A stretch of DNA of 64,000 bases, taken from the NCBI RefSeq assembly GCF_000463015.1, contig NC_022247.1:5207501-5271500 (forward strand). The letters are read 5' to 3'. Positions 41,371 to 49,565 of the stretch are shown piece by piece. The notes beneath the pieces are model-generated. The model was not told where the DNA came from. It searched no databases and was given only the letters and a program-made list of their open reading frames with translations. Each line of letters begins with the position of its first letter. The first letter of the stretch is position 1. Source of the stretch: Variovorax paradoxus B4 (GTDB lineage: Bacteria; Pseudomonadota; Gammaproteobacteria; Burkholderiales; Burkholderiaceae_C). Position numbers and translations under genes: made by a program.

Positions 41371-42042
41371 TCAACCCAGGTTCGGTACCGGCTTCACGGG
41401 AAAGGTGAGGGCTGGCGGCGCAGAGGGCCGCGGCGCTTCGGGTGCCACGCTGGGAACTTCAGGCTCTTCGCCGCCCTGGCCCTCGAGAAAGCGATCGAGC
41501 AGCGCGAAGAAGCGGTCGTAGAAGAGCTCGTCGGTGAGCGTTTCGCTGGCCACCTTGACCATCGCGTCGTCGCTGCCGGCAAAGGGCAGCGAGAGCGATC
41601 CGAAGGCGCCCACGCCCACGCTGGCCGAGTTGTTGACCTTCTTGATGCCATAGCGGTCCTGCAGCGCGGTCGCGAAGGCCACGGTGCTTCGCCCGCCGGC
41701 CTTGCCGCCCTCGCGCGCGCACACCACGCGGAACTCGACCTCCACATGCACCTCGGACGCCGGCTGGAAGCTCTTGCGCCCGGTCACCAGGTCGGGGTTG
41801 GCCGCGCTGATCATGTAGCCCTGGCTCAGCAGGGCGCGGCGCGCGGCTTCGCAGGTCTGGGCTTCCGTGGCGGTGTAGGTGCGCGTGTGGGTGGTGGTGG
41901 AATCGAACTCCTCGGTCTCGTACGACACGCGGCGCGGGCTGCTGCCGCAAGCGGCGAGCACCAGCATGGACACGAGGCCGAGAACCAGAACGGGCGTGCG
42001 AAGAACGGAAAAAGCAGAAGTGGAAAGGGGAGGCAGGGTCAT
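41371..42042 (-). CDS. DUF2242 family lipoprotein
   Basis: 223-residue lipoprotein; the signal sequence ends VLAACGSS with Cys at about residue 32. After it come RRVSYETEEFDSTTTHTRTY and CEAARRALLSQGYMIS, the DUF2242 signature, and a later segment VNNSASVGVGAFGSLSLPF. The C-terminal 40 residues are Pro-rich. DUF2242 proteins are predicted outer-membrane lipoproteins of unknown function in beta- and gammaproteobacteria. The start at ATG 42040-42042 is used because it puts the signal peptide at the N-terminus; an upstream in-frame ATG would add 16 non-signal residues. Nothing in the neighbours hints at its role. Confidence 0.8.
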   Translation of the reverse strand: MTLPPLSTSAFSVLRTPVLVLGLVSMLVLAACGSSPRRVSYETEEFDSTTTHTRTYTATEAQTCEAARRALLSQGYMISAANPDLVTGRKSFQPASEVHVEVEFRVVCAREGGKAGGRSTVAFATALQDRYGIKKVNNSASVGVGAFGSLSLPFAGSDDAMVKVASETLTDELFYDRFFALLDRFLEGQGGEEPEVPSVAPEAPRPSAPPALTFPVKPVPNLG

Positions 42043-42126
42043 GGAGCGGCGAATCCTAACCGGCGTGTGCGCCGGCGAAGCTTCGAGCATGGCCCGGCGC
42101 CGGCGTTCCCCTCGCGCCGCAAGTTT

Positions 42127-42780
42127 TCAGGCCCAGCGCAGCAGGTGGTGCGCACGCCCGCGGGTGGCGGCAATCAAGCGTGCATTGGGCGCATCGGTGC
42201 CGGCCACCCAGTCGCGCGCAGCCTCGGCGCTGCGGCCGAACTGCTGGTGGCGCTTCAGCAGGCGCTCCTCGCGCACCGCATCGTCGATGTCGACGTACCA
42301 GACCTCGTCGAGAATGGCCGCCGCGCCGGCCCAGGGGCCGGCGTCGTGCAGAAGGTAGTTGCCCTCGGTGATGACCAGTTGCGTCGAAGGCAGCACCGCG
42401 ATGGCGCCGGCGATCGGCTCCTCGATCTCGCGGCGGAATTCGGGCGCATAGACGATGGGGTCGTTCGGCCCCTGCGTGCGCAGCCGCTGCAGCAGCGCGA
42501 CATAGCCGGCGCTGTCGAAGGTGTCCGGGGCGCCCTTGCGGCCGGCGCGGCCGAGCCGCTGCAGCTCGACGTTGGCCAGATGGAAGCCGTCCATCGGCAC
42601 GACCTGCGCGCGCTCGGCGCCGACGGCCCGCAGCAGCGCCAGCGCGAGCGTGGACTTGCCCGCCCCGGGTGCGCCGACCAGGCCGAGCAGCTTGCGCCGC
42701 CCGTCGGCCATCAGCGCCTGCAGCCGGGCGAGGCCGTCGGCGGGAACGGAGGGAAGTTCTTGCGCGGGAATGGTGCTCAT
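42127..42780 (-). CDS. Nucleoside/nucleotide kinase-family protein (P-loop)
   Basis: 217-residue P-loop kinase related to uridine kinase/phosphoribulokinase and pantothenate kinase. Walker A is GAPGAGKST near residue 39; then VVPMDGFHLANVEL carries the catalytic Asp, and RKGAPDTFDSAGYVALL is a hallmark of the YggC/fructose-transporter-kinase subgroup. VITEGNYLLHD and the basic lid segment REERLLKRHQQFGRS follow. The phosphorylated substrate is unknown; relatives accept small sugars or nucleosides. It starts at ATG 42778-42780 and lies 34 bases from the glutamate dehydrogenase stop on the same strand, so the two could be co-transcribed. Confidence 0.82.
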   Translation of the reverse strand: MSTIPAQELPSVPADGLARLQALMADGRRKLLGLVGAPGAGKSTLALALLRAVGAERAQVVPMDGFHLANVELQRLGRAGRKGAPDTFDSAGYVALLQRLRTQGPNDPIVYAPEFRREIEEPIAGAIAVLPSTQLVITEGNYLLHDAGPWAGAAAILDEVWYVDIDDAVREERLLKRHQQFGRSAEAARDWVAGTDAPNARLIAATRGRAHHLLRWA

Positions 42781-42814
42781 CCCGCGAGCGTACAACCCCC
42801 GCGGCCTCGCCGGA

Positions 42815-44086
42815 TCAGGGATACAGGCCGCGTTCCTGGCGTGCCATCAGGATGCGCTCGCAGGCCACCGCATACGTCGCCGTGCGCAGCGTGATCTTGT
42901 GCCTGTCGGCCGTGTCCCAGATCTGGTTGAGCGCCTTCATCATGATGCGGTCGAGGCGCACGTTGATCTCGTCCTCGTCCCAGAAGAAGGACGAGAAGTC
43001 CTGCACCCATTCGAAATAGCTCACCGTCACGCCGCCGGCGTTGCAGATCACGTCGGGCACCACCAGCACGCCGCGCTCGGCAAGGATGTCGTCGGCCATG
43101 GGCACCGTGGGGCCGTTGGCGCCTTCGAGCACCAGCTTGGCGCTCGTCTTCTGCGCGCGCTCGGCGGTGATCTGGCCTTCGAGCGCCGCGGGAATCAGGA
43201 TGTCGCAGGCCACGTCCCAGAAGGCTTCGTTGGGCACCACCTCGCCGCCCTTGAAGGCGACGACGCCTTCCTTGTTGGCCACCGGAATCAGCGTCGCAAG
43301 GTCGAGGCCGCTGGAATTGACGATGGTGCCGGTGTGGTCCTGCACCGCGACGATCTTCGCGCCCGCTTCGGCAAAAAGCTCGGCCGCGACCGAACCCACG
43401 TTGCCGAAGCCCTGCACCGCGATGCGCGCGCCGCGCAGGTCGAGGCCCAGCCGACGCGCCGCTTCGCGGCCGGTGACGAACACGCCGCGGCCGGTGGCCT
43501 TGACGCGGCCCAGCGAGCCACCCAGGTGCAGCGGCTTGCCCGTGACCACGCCGGTGGCGGTGCCGCCGACGTTCATCGAATAGGTGTCCATCATCCACGC
43601 CATGATCTGCGCGTTGGTGTTCACGTCGGGCGCAGGAATGTCGGTGTGCGGGCCGATGATGATGCCGATCTCGCTGGTGTAGCGGCGCGTGACCTTCTCC
43701 AGCTCCTGCAGCGAAAGCTTCTTCGGATCGACGCGGATGCCGCCTTTGGCGCCGCCGTACGGCAGGTTGACGGCGGCGGTCTTGATGGTCATCCAGGCCG
43801 ACAGCGCCATCACTTCTTCCAGCGTGACGTCGGGGTGGAAGCGCACGCCGCCCTTGCCCGGGCCGCGGCTCAGGTTGTGCTGCACGCGGTAGCCCTCGAA
43901 GTGGGCGATGGTGCCGTCGTCCATCTCGATCGGCACGTCGACGATCAGCGCGCGCTTGGGGCGCTTGAGCGTCTCCACCCAGCGGGCCAGCGGGCCGAGG
44001 TACGGCACCACGCGATCGACCTGCGAGAGGTACGTGCCCCAGGGGCTGTTGGCGGTCGGATTGACGAAGGAGAGCTTTTCACTCAT
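42815..44086 (-). CDS. gdhA: Glutamate dehydrogenase (Glu/Leu/Phe/Val dehydrogenase family)
   Basis: 423-residue amino-acid dehydrogenase linking 2-oxoglutarate and ammonia to glutamate. The substrate and catalytic segment is [20 protein letters not shown], with [12 protein letters not shown] before it; both Lys that bind and activate glutamate are there. The NAD(P) fold is [16 protein letters not shown]. The length fits the hexameric NAD-type enzyme, not the large 1600-residue form. The start at ATG 44084-44086 gives the usual [10 protein letters not shown] and has GGGATC before it. A minus-strand gap upstream contains three TTATGC copies. Together with putA and arginase in this window it would collect nitrogen from proline and arginine breakdown. 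Confidence 0.9.
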   Translation of the reverse strand: MSEKLSFVNPTANSPWGTYLSQVDRVVPYLGPLARWVETLKRPKRALIVDVPIEMDDGTIAHFEGYRVQHNLSRGPGKGGVRFHPDVTLEEVMALSAWMTIKTAAVNLPYGGAKGGIRVDPKKLSLQELEKVTRRYTSEIGIIIGPHTDIPAPDVNTNAQIMAWMMDTYSMNVGGTATGVVTGKPLHLGGSLGRVKATGRGVFVTGREAARRLGLDLRGARIAVQGFGNVGSVAAELFAEAGAKIVAVQDHTGTIVNSSGLDLATLIPVANKEGVVAFKGGEVVPNEAFWDVACDILIPAALEGQITAERAQKTSAKLVLEGANGPTVPMADDILAERGVLVVPDVICNAGGVTVSYFEWVQDFSSFFWDEDEINVRLDRIMMKALNQIWDTADRHKITLRTATYAVACERILMARQERGLYP

Positions 44087-44151
44087 GGGAGATCCCTTGG
44101 TTTGAATGGATGGCCGCAACGATAGACCTCTCGCGCGCGTCGCGCCATGGC

Positions 44152-44192
44152 TTATGCGCGCCGCGAAGGCGGTTATGCAAGAGACGTTATGC
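44152..44192 (-). promoter_or_regulatory. Three TTATGC copies upstream of glutamate dehydrogenase
   Basis: TTATGC occurs at 44152-44157, 44173-44178 and 44187-44192, that is GCATAA on the gene's strand, 21 and 14 bases apart. Close spacing on one face of the helix for the first pair suggests a bound regulator, but the motif is short and unassigned. Confidence 0.3.
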
Positions 44193-44265
44193 GGCGTTGC
44201 GGCCACCGATTGCACAGACGTAATCGCGGCGTGCGGCCATTGACGGCCTGGATTCCTAGATTGAT

Positions 44266-44291
44266 CCGGCATGCCGGCATGAGCCGGCATG
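44266..44291 (+). repeat. Three-copy CCGGCATG short repeat
   Basis: CCGGCATG occurs at 44266-44273, 44274-44281 and 44284-44291, the first two in direct tandem and the third two bases later. It sits 47 bases before the start of the small exported protein gene and could fold or bind a regulator; no function is known. Confidence 0.45.
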
Positions 44292-44337
44292 GCCGGTGCC
44301 ATGTGGCGCCGGCAAACAACCCAAGGAGATCTTCACC

Positions 44338-44670
44338 ATGCTGCACCGCACCCTTTTCGCCCCGCTGTCCGCCGCGGTCCTGGCTGTCGCCACGCTGGCG
44401 CCCCTGGCCGCTTCGGCCGCCGGCGAATTCCACTTCGCGCCCACCGAGACCGGGGTGGAACGCTACCCCGACCATCTTCGCCTGGACCCGTCGCGCGACA
44501 AGGTCGTCGCCGAACTCGAGGCGGCGCAGAAGCAGCCCGCGTGGAATGCGGTGAGCCGCGGCGCGCCCTGGCCCGCATCGCGCGCGGGCCAGCCCGCGAC
44601 GCGCGAGGCCGTGGCGGCGGAAGCGATCAAGGCCATGCGCGAAGGGACGATCCCGTCGGGCGAGCGATAA
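44338..44670 (+). CDS. Small exported protein, DUF4148-like
   Basis: 110-residue protein with a signal peptide (ends ASAAG, about residue 27). The mature part is short and polar: EFHFAPTETGVERYPDHLRLD, then SRDKVVAELEAAQKQP and a final AAEAIKAMREGTIPSG. The arrangement (helix with RDKVVAEL, then a second helix near the end) recalls the small DUF4148 family of Burkholderiales periplasmic proteins, but I am not certain. The start at ATG 44338 has an AGGAG ribosome-binding site (44321-44325 region) nine bases upstream. It is followed by a strong hairpin and a second small exported protein. Confidence 0.6.
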   Translation: MLHRTLFAPLSAAVLAVATLAPLAASAAGEFHFAPTETGVERYPDHLRLDPSRDKVVAELEAAQKQPAWNAVSRGAPWPASRAGQPATREAVAAEAIKAMREGTIPSGER

Positions 44671-44677
44671 ACAACCA

Positions 44678-44718
44678 GCGGCCCCGCGTGTGCACGTGTA
44701 CGCGTGCACCGGGGCCGC
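44678..44718. other. Strong 41-base hairpin between two small exported protein genes
   Basis: GCGGCCCCG (44678-44686) pairs with CGGGGCCGC (44710-44718), and inside it GTGCACG (44690-44696) pairs with CGTGCAC (44703-44709), with a three-base bulge on the left side and a six-base loop. It starts 7 bases after the stop codon of the preceding gene. No U tract follows, so it is an attenuator, processing or mRNA-stability structure, or a weak terminator. The loop region is an alternating purine-pyrimidine run. Confidence 0.6.
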
Positions 44719-44813
44719 CGCAGATAACCGAACTGTCATCGACCGGTCAGCGATCGCGCAGATCCACTTCGTAGAGTTGGTTTCACCAACCCACCACATC
44801 AAGGAGTCAGCGA

Positions 44814-45278
44814 ATGAAGTTCTCTTCCACCACCCGCGTTCTCGGCACTGCCACCGTCGCCGCACTGCTTGCCATCGCCTCGGCGCCGAGTTTTGCCGGC
44901 AACTACGCGGAAGGCGATCCGCGGCCCGTTCCGTTCAGCTCGTCCACCACGCGCGCCGCCGTCTCGGCCGACGCCCGGCAGTGGCTCGCGAGCGCTCCCA
45001 CGCAAGGCTATGCCGAGGGCTCGCCGCAGCCCGAGCCGCGGGTCTCGGCGAACAGCCGCGCGGTCGTGGCCGCGGACACGCAGCTCTGGATCCGCTCCGG
45101 CCTGGCCGCGCAGCAGAACGGCGAAGCGGGCGCCGATCCGTCGAGCCCCGCCTACCGGCAGGCCGCCGCCGAATATGCGCGGCTGCGCACGAGCCCGGCC
45201 TACGGCGCGCTGATCGACGAGTTCAACAGCCGGCAATCGTCCGCGCGCGCCGAAGGAGACGGCCATCCCTTGCGTTGA
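44814..45278 (+). CDS. Small exported protein with an internal duplication
   Basis: 154-residue protein with a signal peptide (ends APSFA, about residue 28). The mature N-terminus holds two copies of a 30-residue unit: NYAEGDPRPVPFSSSTTRAA followed by VSADARQWLASAP, and GYAEGSPQPEPRVSANSRAV followed by VAADTQLWIRSGLA. Both share Y-A-E-G-x-P-x-P, then a Ser/Arg segment and A-D-x-x-x-W. The C-terminus (SPAYRQAAAEYARLRTSPAY) is helical. It may belong to the same exported small-protein group as the gene before it, from which it is 143 bases away. No function can be assigned. Confidence 0.6.
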   Translation: MKFSSTTRVLGTATVAALLAIASAPSFAGNYAEGDPRPVPFSSSTTRAAVSADARQWLASAPTQGYAEGSPQPEPRVSANSRAVVAADTQLWIRSGLAAQQNGEAGADPSSPAYRQAAAEYARLRTSPAYGALIDEFNSRQSSARAEGDGHPLR

Positions 45279-45296
45279 AGATGACCGGCCGCGGCC

Positions 45297-48269
45297 CTAC
45301 GCAACCGTGCTCAGCAGCGCCGCGTTGCCGCCGGCCGCCGTGGTGTTGACCGTGACCGTCTGCTCGGCACAGAAGCGGTACAGGTAGTGCGGCCCGCCGG
45401 CCTTGGGTCCGGTGCCGCTCAGGCCCTCGCCGCCGAAGGGCTGCACGCCGACCACCGCACCGATGATGTTGCGGTTCACGTAGATGTTGCCCACGTGCGC
45501 ACGCGTCGCGAGCGCCTGCGCGCGCGAATCGATGCGGGTCTGGATGCCGAGCGTGAGGCCGTAGCCGAGCGCGTTGATGCGCTCGATCACCTCCGCGGGA
45601 TCGCTCAGCTCGCCCTGGCCCCAGCGCGCGATCTGCAGCACCGGCCCGAAGATCTCGCTGGTCACGCTGTCGATGGAGGGCACCTCGTAGGCTTGCGGCG
45701 CGATCAGGTTGCCCCCGGTTGAAGAAGAAGCCGGTGCAAGCAGGCGCTTCGCTTCCGAATCCAGGCGCTTCAGATGGCGCCGGATGTTGTCGGCCGCCTC
45801 GCCGTCGATCACCGGCCCCACGTCGGTCGACAGCAGCGCCGGGTCGCCGGCGGTCAGTTCCCCGGCCGCGCCGCGGATCATCTCGATCACCGCCTCGGCA
45901 ATGCCGTCGTGCAGCACCAGGAGCCGCAGCGCCGAGCAGCGCTGGCCGGCCGAACGGAACGCGCTCTGCACCACGGCGTCGACCACCTGCTCGGGCAGCG
46001 CGCTCGAATCGACCAGCATCGCGTTGATGCCGCCGGTCTCGGCGATCAGCGGCACGATCGGGCCGTCCTTGGCCGCGAGCGCGCGGTGGATGATGCGCGC
46101 CACCTGGGTCGAGCCGGTGAACACCACGCCCGCCACGCCCGGCGCCGCCACCAGCGCGGCGCCCACCGTTTCGCCGGGGCCGTGCAGCAGCTGCAGCGCA
46201 TCGGCCGGCACGCCGGCTGCGTGCAGCAGCTTCACGGCTTCGAGCGCGATGGCCGGCGTCTGTTCGGCCGGCTTGGCAAGCACCGTGTTGCCGGTGGCGA
46301 GCGCGGCCGCCACCTGCCCGGTGAAGATCGCGAGCGGAAAATTCCACGGGCTGATGCACACCCAGGGGCCGCGCGCCGTGAGCCTCAGTTCGTTGCTCTC
46401 GCCCGTGGGGCCGGGCAGCGCCACGGGCTGCATGATGCGTTCGGCCTCGTCGGCGTAGTAGCGCAGGAAGTCGACGGCCTCGCGCACTTCGGCCACCGCG
46501 TCGCCCCAGGTCTTGAAGGCCTCCTTGACCAGCAGCGCGCAGAAGCGCGGCAGCTCGCGCTGCAGCGCGTCGGCGGCCTGGCGCAGCATGGCGGCGCGCG
46601 CCTCGACCGGCGTCTTGCGCCAGCGGCGGAAAGCGGCGGCGCTGGCGGCAACGGCCTTGGGCGCGCCCGCGGCGTCGAACGCTTCGATACCAGGCACGGC
46701 GGTGGTCTCCAGGGCCGCCAGCAGCGGCGCGCGCATCGGCTCCACGGCAAGGTCGATACCTTCGCTGTTGCGCCGCGCCGGCGCCGGGCCGTAGAGCGCG
46801 GGCGGCAGCGGCAAGGCGGGGTTCGCCTCCTCGAGCCAGAGCGGCGACATGAGCAGCTCGCCGATGTCCACGTCCTCGTCGCCGAGCTGGTTCACGAACG
46901 ACGAGTTGGCGCCGTTTTCCAGCAGGCGCCGCACGAGGTAGGCGAGCAGGTCCTTGTGCTGGCCCACCGGCGCATACACGCGCACCGGCGCGTCGGTGCT
47001 CTTCATCACTTCGCGGTAGACGCCCTCGCCCATGCCATGCAGGCGCTGCAGCTCAAAGGGTGCCTGGGCCGCCTCGGCCATCTGCAGGATGGCCGCGATG
47101 GTGCCCGCGTTGTGGGTGGCGAACTGCGGATAGACCGCGTCGGGCGCCGACAGCAGCGCACGCGCGCAGGCCAGGTAGCTCACGTCGCTGTGGTGCTTGT
47201 GCGTGAAGACCGGGTAGTGCGGCAGGCCGAGTTCCTGGGCCCGCTTGATCTCGGCGTCCCAGTAGGCGCCCTTCACGAGGCGGCACATCAGCCGCAGCTT
47301 GTGTCGGCGCGCCACCGCCGTGACGTGCGCAATCAGTTCGAGCGCGCGCGTCTGGTAGGCCTGCAGCGCCAGGCCGAAGCCGCGCCATTGCGGCCGTTCG
47401 GCGGCCACGCGCGCGGCCAGCGCCTCGAACACGTCGAGCGACAGCTCGAGCCGGTCGACCTCTTCCGCATCGATGGTGAGGTTGAGGCCGGCATCGGCCG
47501 CGAGCTCGCACAGCTGCCACACGCGCGGCACCAGTTCGCGCATCACGCGCTCGCGCTGCGCGTCTTCGTAGCGCGGATGCAGCGCGCTGAGCTTGATGGA
47601 GATGCCGTCGTTGTGCTCGGGCGCACGCGCCGCATCGGCACCGGCCGCAATGGCGCCGATGGCCTGCGTGTAGCTGTCGAGGTAGCGCAGCGCATCGGCG
47701 TCGGTGCGCGCGCCTTCGCCGAGCATGTCGTAGCTGAAGCGCAGGGCGTCCTGCTTGCGGTGCGCGGAGCGGGCTTCGTCCATCGCTTCGGCGATGGTCT
47801 GGCCCAGCACGAACTGGCGCCCCAGCAGCTGCACCGCGCGCAGCGTGGCGGCCACCACCGTGCGCGCGCCGAGCTTGGCCATGAGGCCGGGCGGGTGGTC
47901 GCCTTCGGGCAGGAATTTCTTCGACATCGCGATCGCGGCGGACGACAGCCGCGACAGCGTGGAATCGGCCGTGCCCTCGAAATCGGCGCGGCCCAGCTGG
48001 TCGGCCGTGAGCGCGATGGCCGTGGCGGCGTCGGGCACGCGAAGCAGCGCCTCGGCCAGGCGCATCAGCGCCAGCCCCTCGGCGCTGGAAATGGGGTATT
48101 CGCGCAGCAGGCTTTCCATGGCCCAGAACGGCGGCGGATGGCGGCGCACCGCCTCCACCCAGGGCGTGGCGGCGGCGGCCGCGGCGGTCCAGTCGAGCGC
48201 GCCTTCGAGCGAGGCGAGCCGGTGCGAGACGACATCGGCTTCAGGGCGGTAAGGGATGGGCAGGTGCAT
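45297..48269 (-). CDS. putA: Bifunctional proline dehydrogenase/P5C dehydrogenase
   Basis: 990-residue enzyme that oxidises proline to glutamate. Residues about 1-430 hold the FAD proline dehydrogenase: LSALHPRYEDAQRERV, RGFGLALQAYQTRA, CRLVKGAYWDAEIKRAQ, and PQFATHNAGT. The rest is the NAD-dependent P5C dehydrogenase with CISPWNFPLAIFTGQ, the general-base Glu in PLIAETGGINAM and the nucleophile Cys in SAGQRCSALR. It is a short PutA with no N-terminal ribbon-helix-helix domain, so it cannot repress its own gene as E. coli PutA does; regulation falls to the divergent Lrp gene. The start at ATG 48267-48269 begins MHLPIPYRPEADVV, and the last residues are Ala-rich. Confidence 0.96.
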   Translation of the reverse strand: MHLPIPYRPEADVVSHRLASLEGALDWTAAAAAATPWVEAVRRHPPPFWAMESLLREYPISSAEGLALMRLAEALLRVPDAATAIALTADQLGRADFEGTADSTLSRLSSAAIAMSKKFLPEGDHPPGLMAKLGARTVVAATLRAVQLLGRQFVLGQTIAEAMDEARSAHRKQDALRFSYDMLGEGARTDADALRYLDSYTQAIGAIAAGADAARAPEHNDGISIKLSALHPRYEDAQRERVMRELVPRVWQLCELAADAGLNLTIDAEEVDRLELSLDVFEALAARVAAERPQWRGFGLALQAYQTRALELIAHVTAVARRHKLRLMCRLVKGAYWDAEIKRAQELGLPHYPVFTHKHHSDVSYLACARALLSAPDAVYPQFATHNAGTIAAILQMAEAAQAPFELQRLHGMGEGVYREVMKSTDAPVRVYAPVGQHKDLLAYLVRRLLENGANSSFVNQLGDEDVDIGELLMSPLWLEEANPALPLPPALYGPAPARRNSEGIDLAVEPMRAPLLAALETTAVPGIEAFDAAGAPKAVAASAAAFRRWRKTPVEARAAMLRQAADALQRELPRFCALLVKEAFKTWGDAVAEVREAVDFLRYYADEAERIMQPVALPGPTGESNELRLTARGPWVCISPWNFPLAIFTGQVAAALATGNTVLAKPAEQTPAIALEAVKLLHAAGVPADALQLLHGPGETVGAALVAAPGVAGVVFTGSTQVARIIHRALAAKDGPIVPLIAETGGINAMLVDSSALPEQVVDAVVQSAFRSAGQRCSALRLLVLHDGIAEAVIEMIRGAAGELTAGDPALLSTDVGPVIDGEAADNIRRHLKRLDSEAKRLLAPASSSTGGNLIAPQAYEVPSIDSVTSEIFGPVLQIARWGQGELSDPAEVIERINALGYGLTLGIQTRIDSRAQALATRAHVGNIYVNRNIIGAVVGVQPFGGEGLSGTGPKAGGPHYLYRFCAEQTVTVNTTAAGGNAALLSTVA

Positions 48270-48299
48270 GGCAGTTCCTTGGTTCCATCCCCTATAGTC

Positions 48300-48328
48300 T
48301 TTGGATATATGCCGAATCTTTTTCCAAA
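48300..48328. promoter_or_regulatory. putA/Lrp divergent control region, TTTGGA-N17-TCCAAA
   Basis: In the AT-rich 88-base gap between putA and the Lrp gene, TTTGGA (48300-48305) and TCCAAA (48323-48328) form an inverted pair 17 bases apart. A further GGTTCCAT/ATATGGACT pair surrounds it. The arrangement suits an Lrp/AsnC-family regulator binding as a dimer to control both genes. Confidence 0.5.
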
Positions 48329-48357
48329 AAATATGGACTCAGCCGGATAATTCACCA

Positions 48358-48831
48358 ATGTTCGACCTGGATCTGGATCGCATCGATCTCCGGCTGCTGA
48401 AGATTCTTCAGGAAGACGGCCGCATCACCAACCTCAAGCTGGCCGAGATGGTGGCGCTCTCGCCCACCGCCGTGCTGGCCCGGGTGCAGCGGCTCACGCG
48501 CGACGGTTTCATCCAGGGCTACGAGGCGCGGCTCGATCCGCACAAGCTCGGGCGCGGACTCACGGTGTTCGTCGAAATACTGCTCGACCGCACCACGCCC
48601 AACGTGTTCGACCAGTTCAAGGCGGCCGTGCAGGTGCGCGACGAGATCATGGAATGCCACATGGTCGCGGGCGGCTTCGACTACCTGCTCAAGACCCGCA
48701 TGGCCGACATGGCGGCCTACCGCGACTTCGCCGGCACGGTGCTGTGGCAATTGCCCGGCGTGCGCGAAACCCGCACCTACGCAGTGATGGAGGAAATCAA
48801 GAGCAGCGCGCGGCTGCCGCTGGGCATCTAG
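48358..48831 (+). CDS. Lrp/AsnC-family regulator, probable proline-catabolism regulator
   Basis: 157-residue feast/famine regulator. The helix-turn-helix is residues about 8-60: LDRIDLRLLKILQEDGRITN and LAEMVALSPTAVLARVQRLT. The RAM/Lrp ligand-binding domain covers the rest (TVFVEILLDRT, MECHMVAGGFDYLLKTRM). It is divergent from putA, matching the PutR arrangement of alpha- and betaproteobacteria in which an Lrp protein activates putA when proline is present. The start at ATG 48358 gives the canonical length; an upstream ATG at 48301 would include bases of the operator. It ends 4 bases inside the yggS stop region, on opposite strands. Confidence 0.9.
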   Translation: MFDLDLDRIDLRLLKILQEDGRITNLKLAEMVALSPTAVLARVQRLTRDGFIQGYEARLDPHKLGRGLTVFVEILLDRTTPNVFDQFKAAVQVRDEIMECHMVAGGFDYLLKTRMADMAAYRDFAGTVLWQLPGVRETRTYAVMEEIKSSARLPLGI

Positions 48832-49514
48832 CGGCGGCCGAAGATGGCGGTGCCGATGCGCACCATCGTGCTGCCGGCGCTGACGGCCGCTTCGAGGTCG
48901 GCGCTCATGCCCAGCGAGAGCGTGTCGAGCTCGATGCCGGCGGCGCGGATCGCGTCGTACACGGCGCGGGCGCGCAGGCACAGTTCGCGCTGCGCGGCGA
49001 AATCCGGCGCCGGTTCGGGAATGGCCATGAGCCCGCGCAGCCGCAGATGTGGCAAAGCCGCCACAGCGCGCGCGAGCGGCAACGCCTCTTCCGGGGGCAC
49101 GCCGGACTTGTTGGCGCCGCCGTCCACGTTGACCTGCAGGCACACCTGCAGCGGCGGCAGATGCGCCGGCCGCTGCGCCGAAAGACGCTCGGCGATCTTG
49201 AGCCGGTCGATGCCGTGCACCCAGTCGAATTGCTCGGCCACGGGCCGCGTCTTGTTGCTCTGCAGAGGGCCGATGCAGTGCCATTCGAGTTCCGCGCGCA
49301 GGTCCGAAAGCGCCGCGATCTTGTCCAGCCCCTCCTGGACATAGTTCTCGCCGAAGGCCCGCTGCCCCGCCGCATGGGCCTCGCGCACGGCCTCGGGCCC
49401 GAAGGTCTTGGACACCGCCAGCAGCCGGACTTCGGCCGGGTTGCGCCCATGCTCGGCGCAGGCCTTTGCGATCCGGTTCTTTACTTGCTGGAGGTCGTCG
49501 CCAATCATCGTCAT
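48828..49514 (-). CDS. yggS: YggS-family pyridoxal-phosphate homeostasis protein
   Basis: 228-residue PLP-binding protein that helps keep cofactor and amino-acid pools balanced; no enzymatic reaction is known. PLP is held by the Lys in VRLLAVSKTFGPE, with FGENYVQEGLDK and WHCIGPLQSNKTRPV following; LSLGMSADLEAAVSAGSTMVRIGTAIFG ends the domain, all typical of the family. The start at ATG 49512-49514 has an alternative Met two codons on. It is read away from pilT and converges on the Lrp gene (4-base overlap). The yggS-pilT divergent arrangement is common in proteobacteria. Confidence 0.95.
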   Translation of the reverse strand: MTMIGDDLQQVKNRIAKACAEHGRNPAEVRLLAVSKTFGPEAVREAHAAGQRAFGENYVQEGLDKIAALSDLRAELEWHCIGPLQSNKTRPVAEQFDWVHGIDRLKIAERLSAQRPAHLPPLQVCLQVNVDGGANKSGVPPEEALPLARAVAALPHLRLRGLMAIPEPAPDFAAQRELCLRARAVYDAIRAAGIELDTLSLGMSADLEAAVSAGSTMVRIGTAIFGRR

Positions 49515-49565
49515 AATCTTCCAAAATCGTATCAAAACGTCACCGAACTCGAGCCGAGGAGCCCC

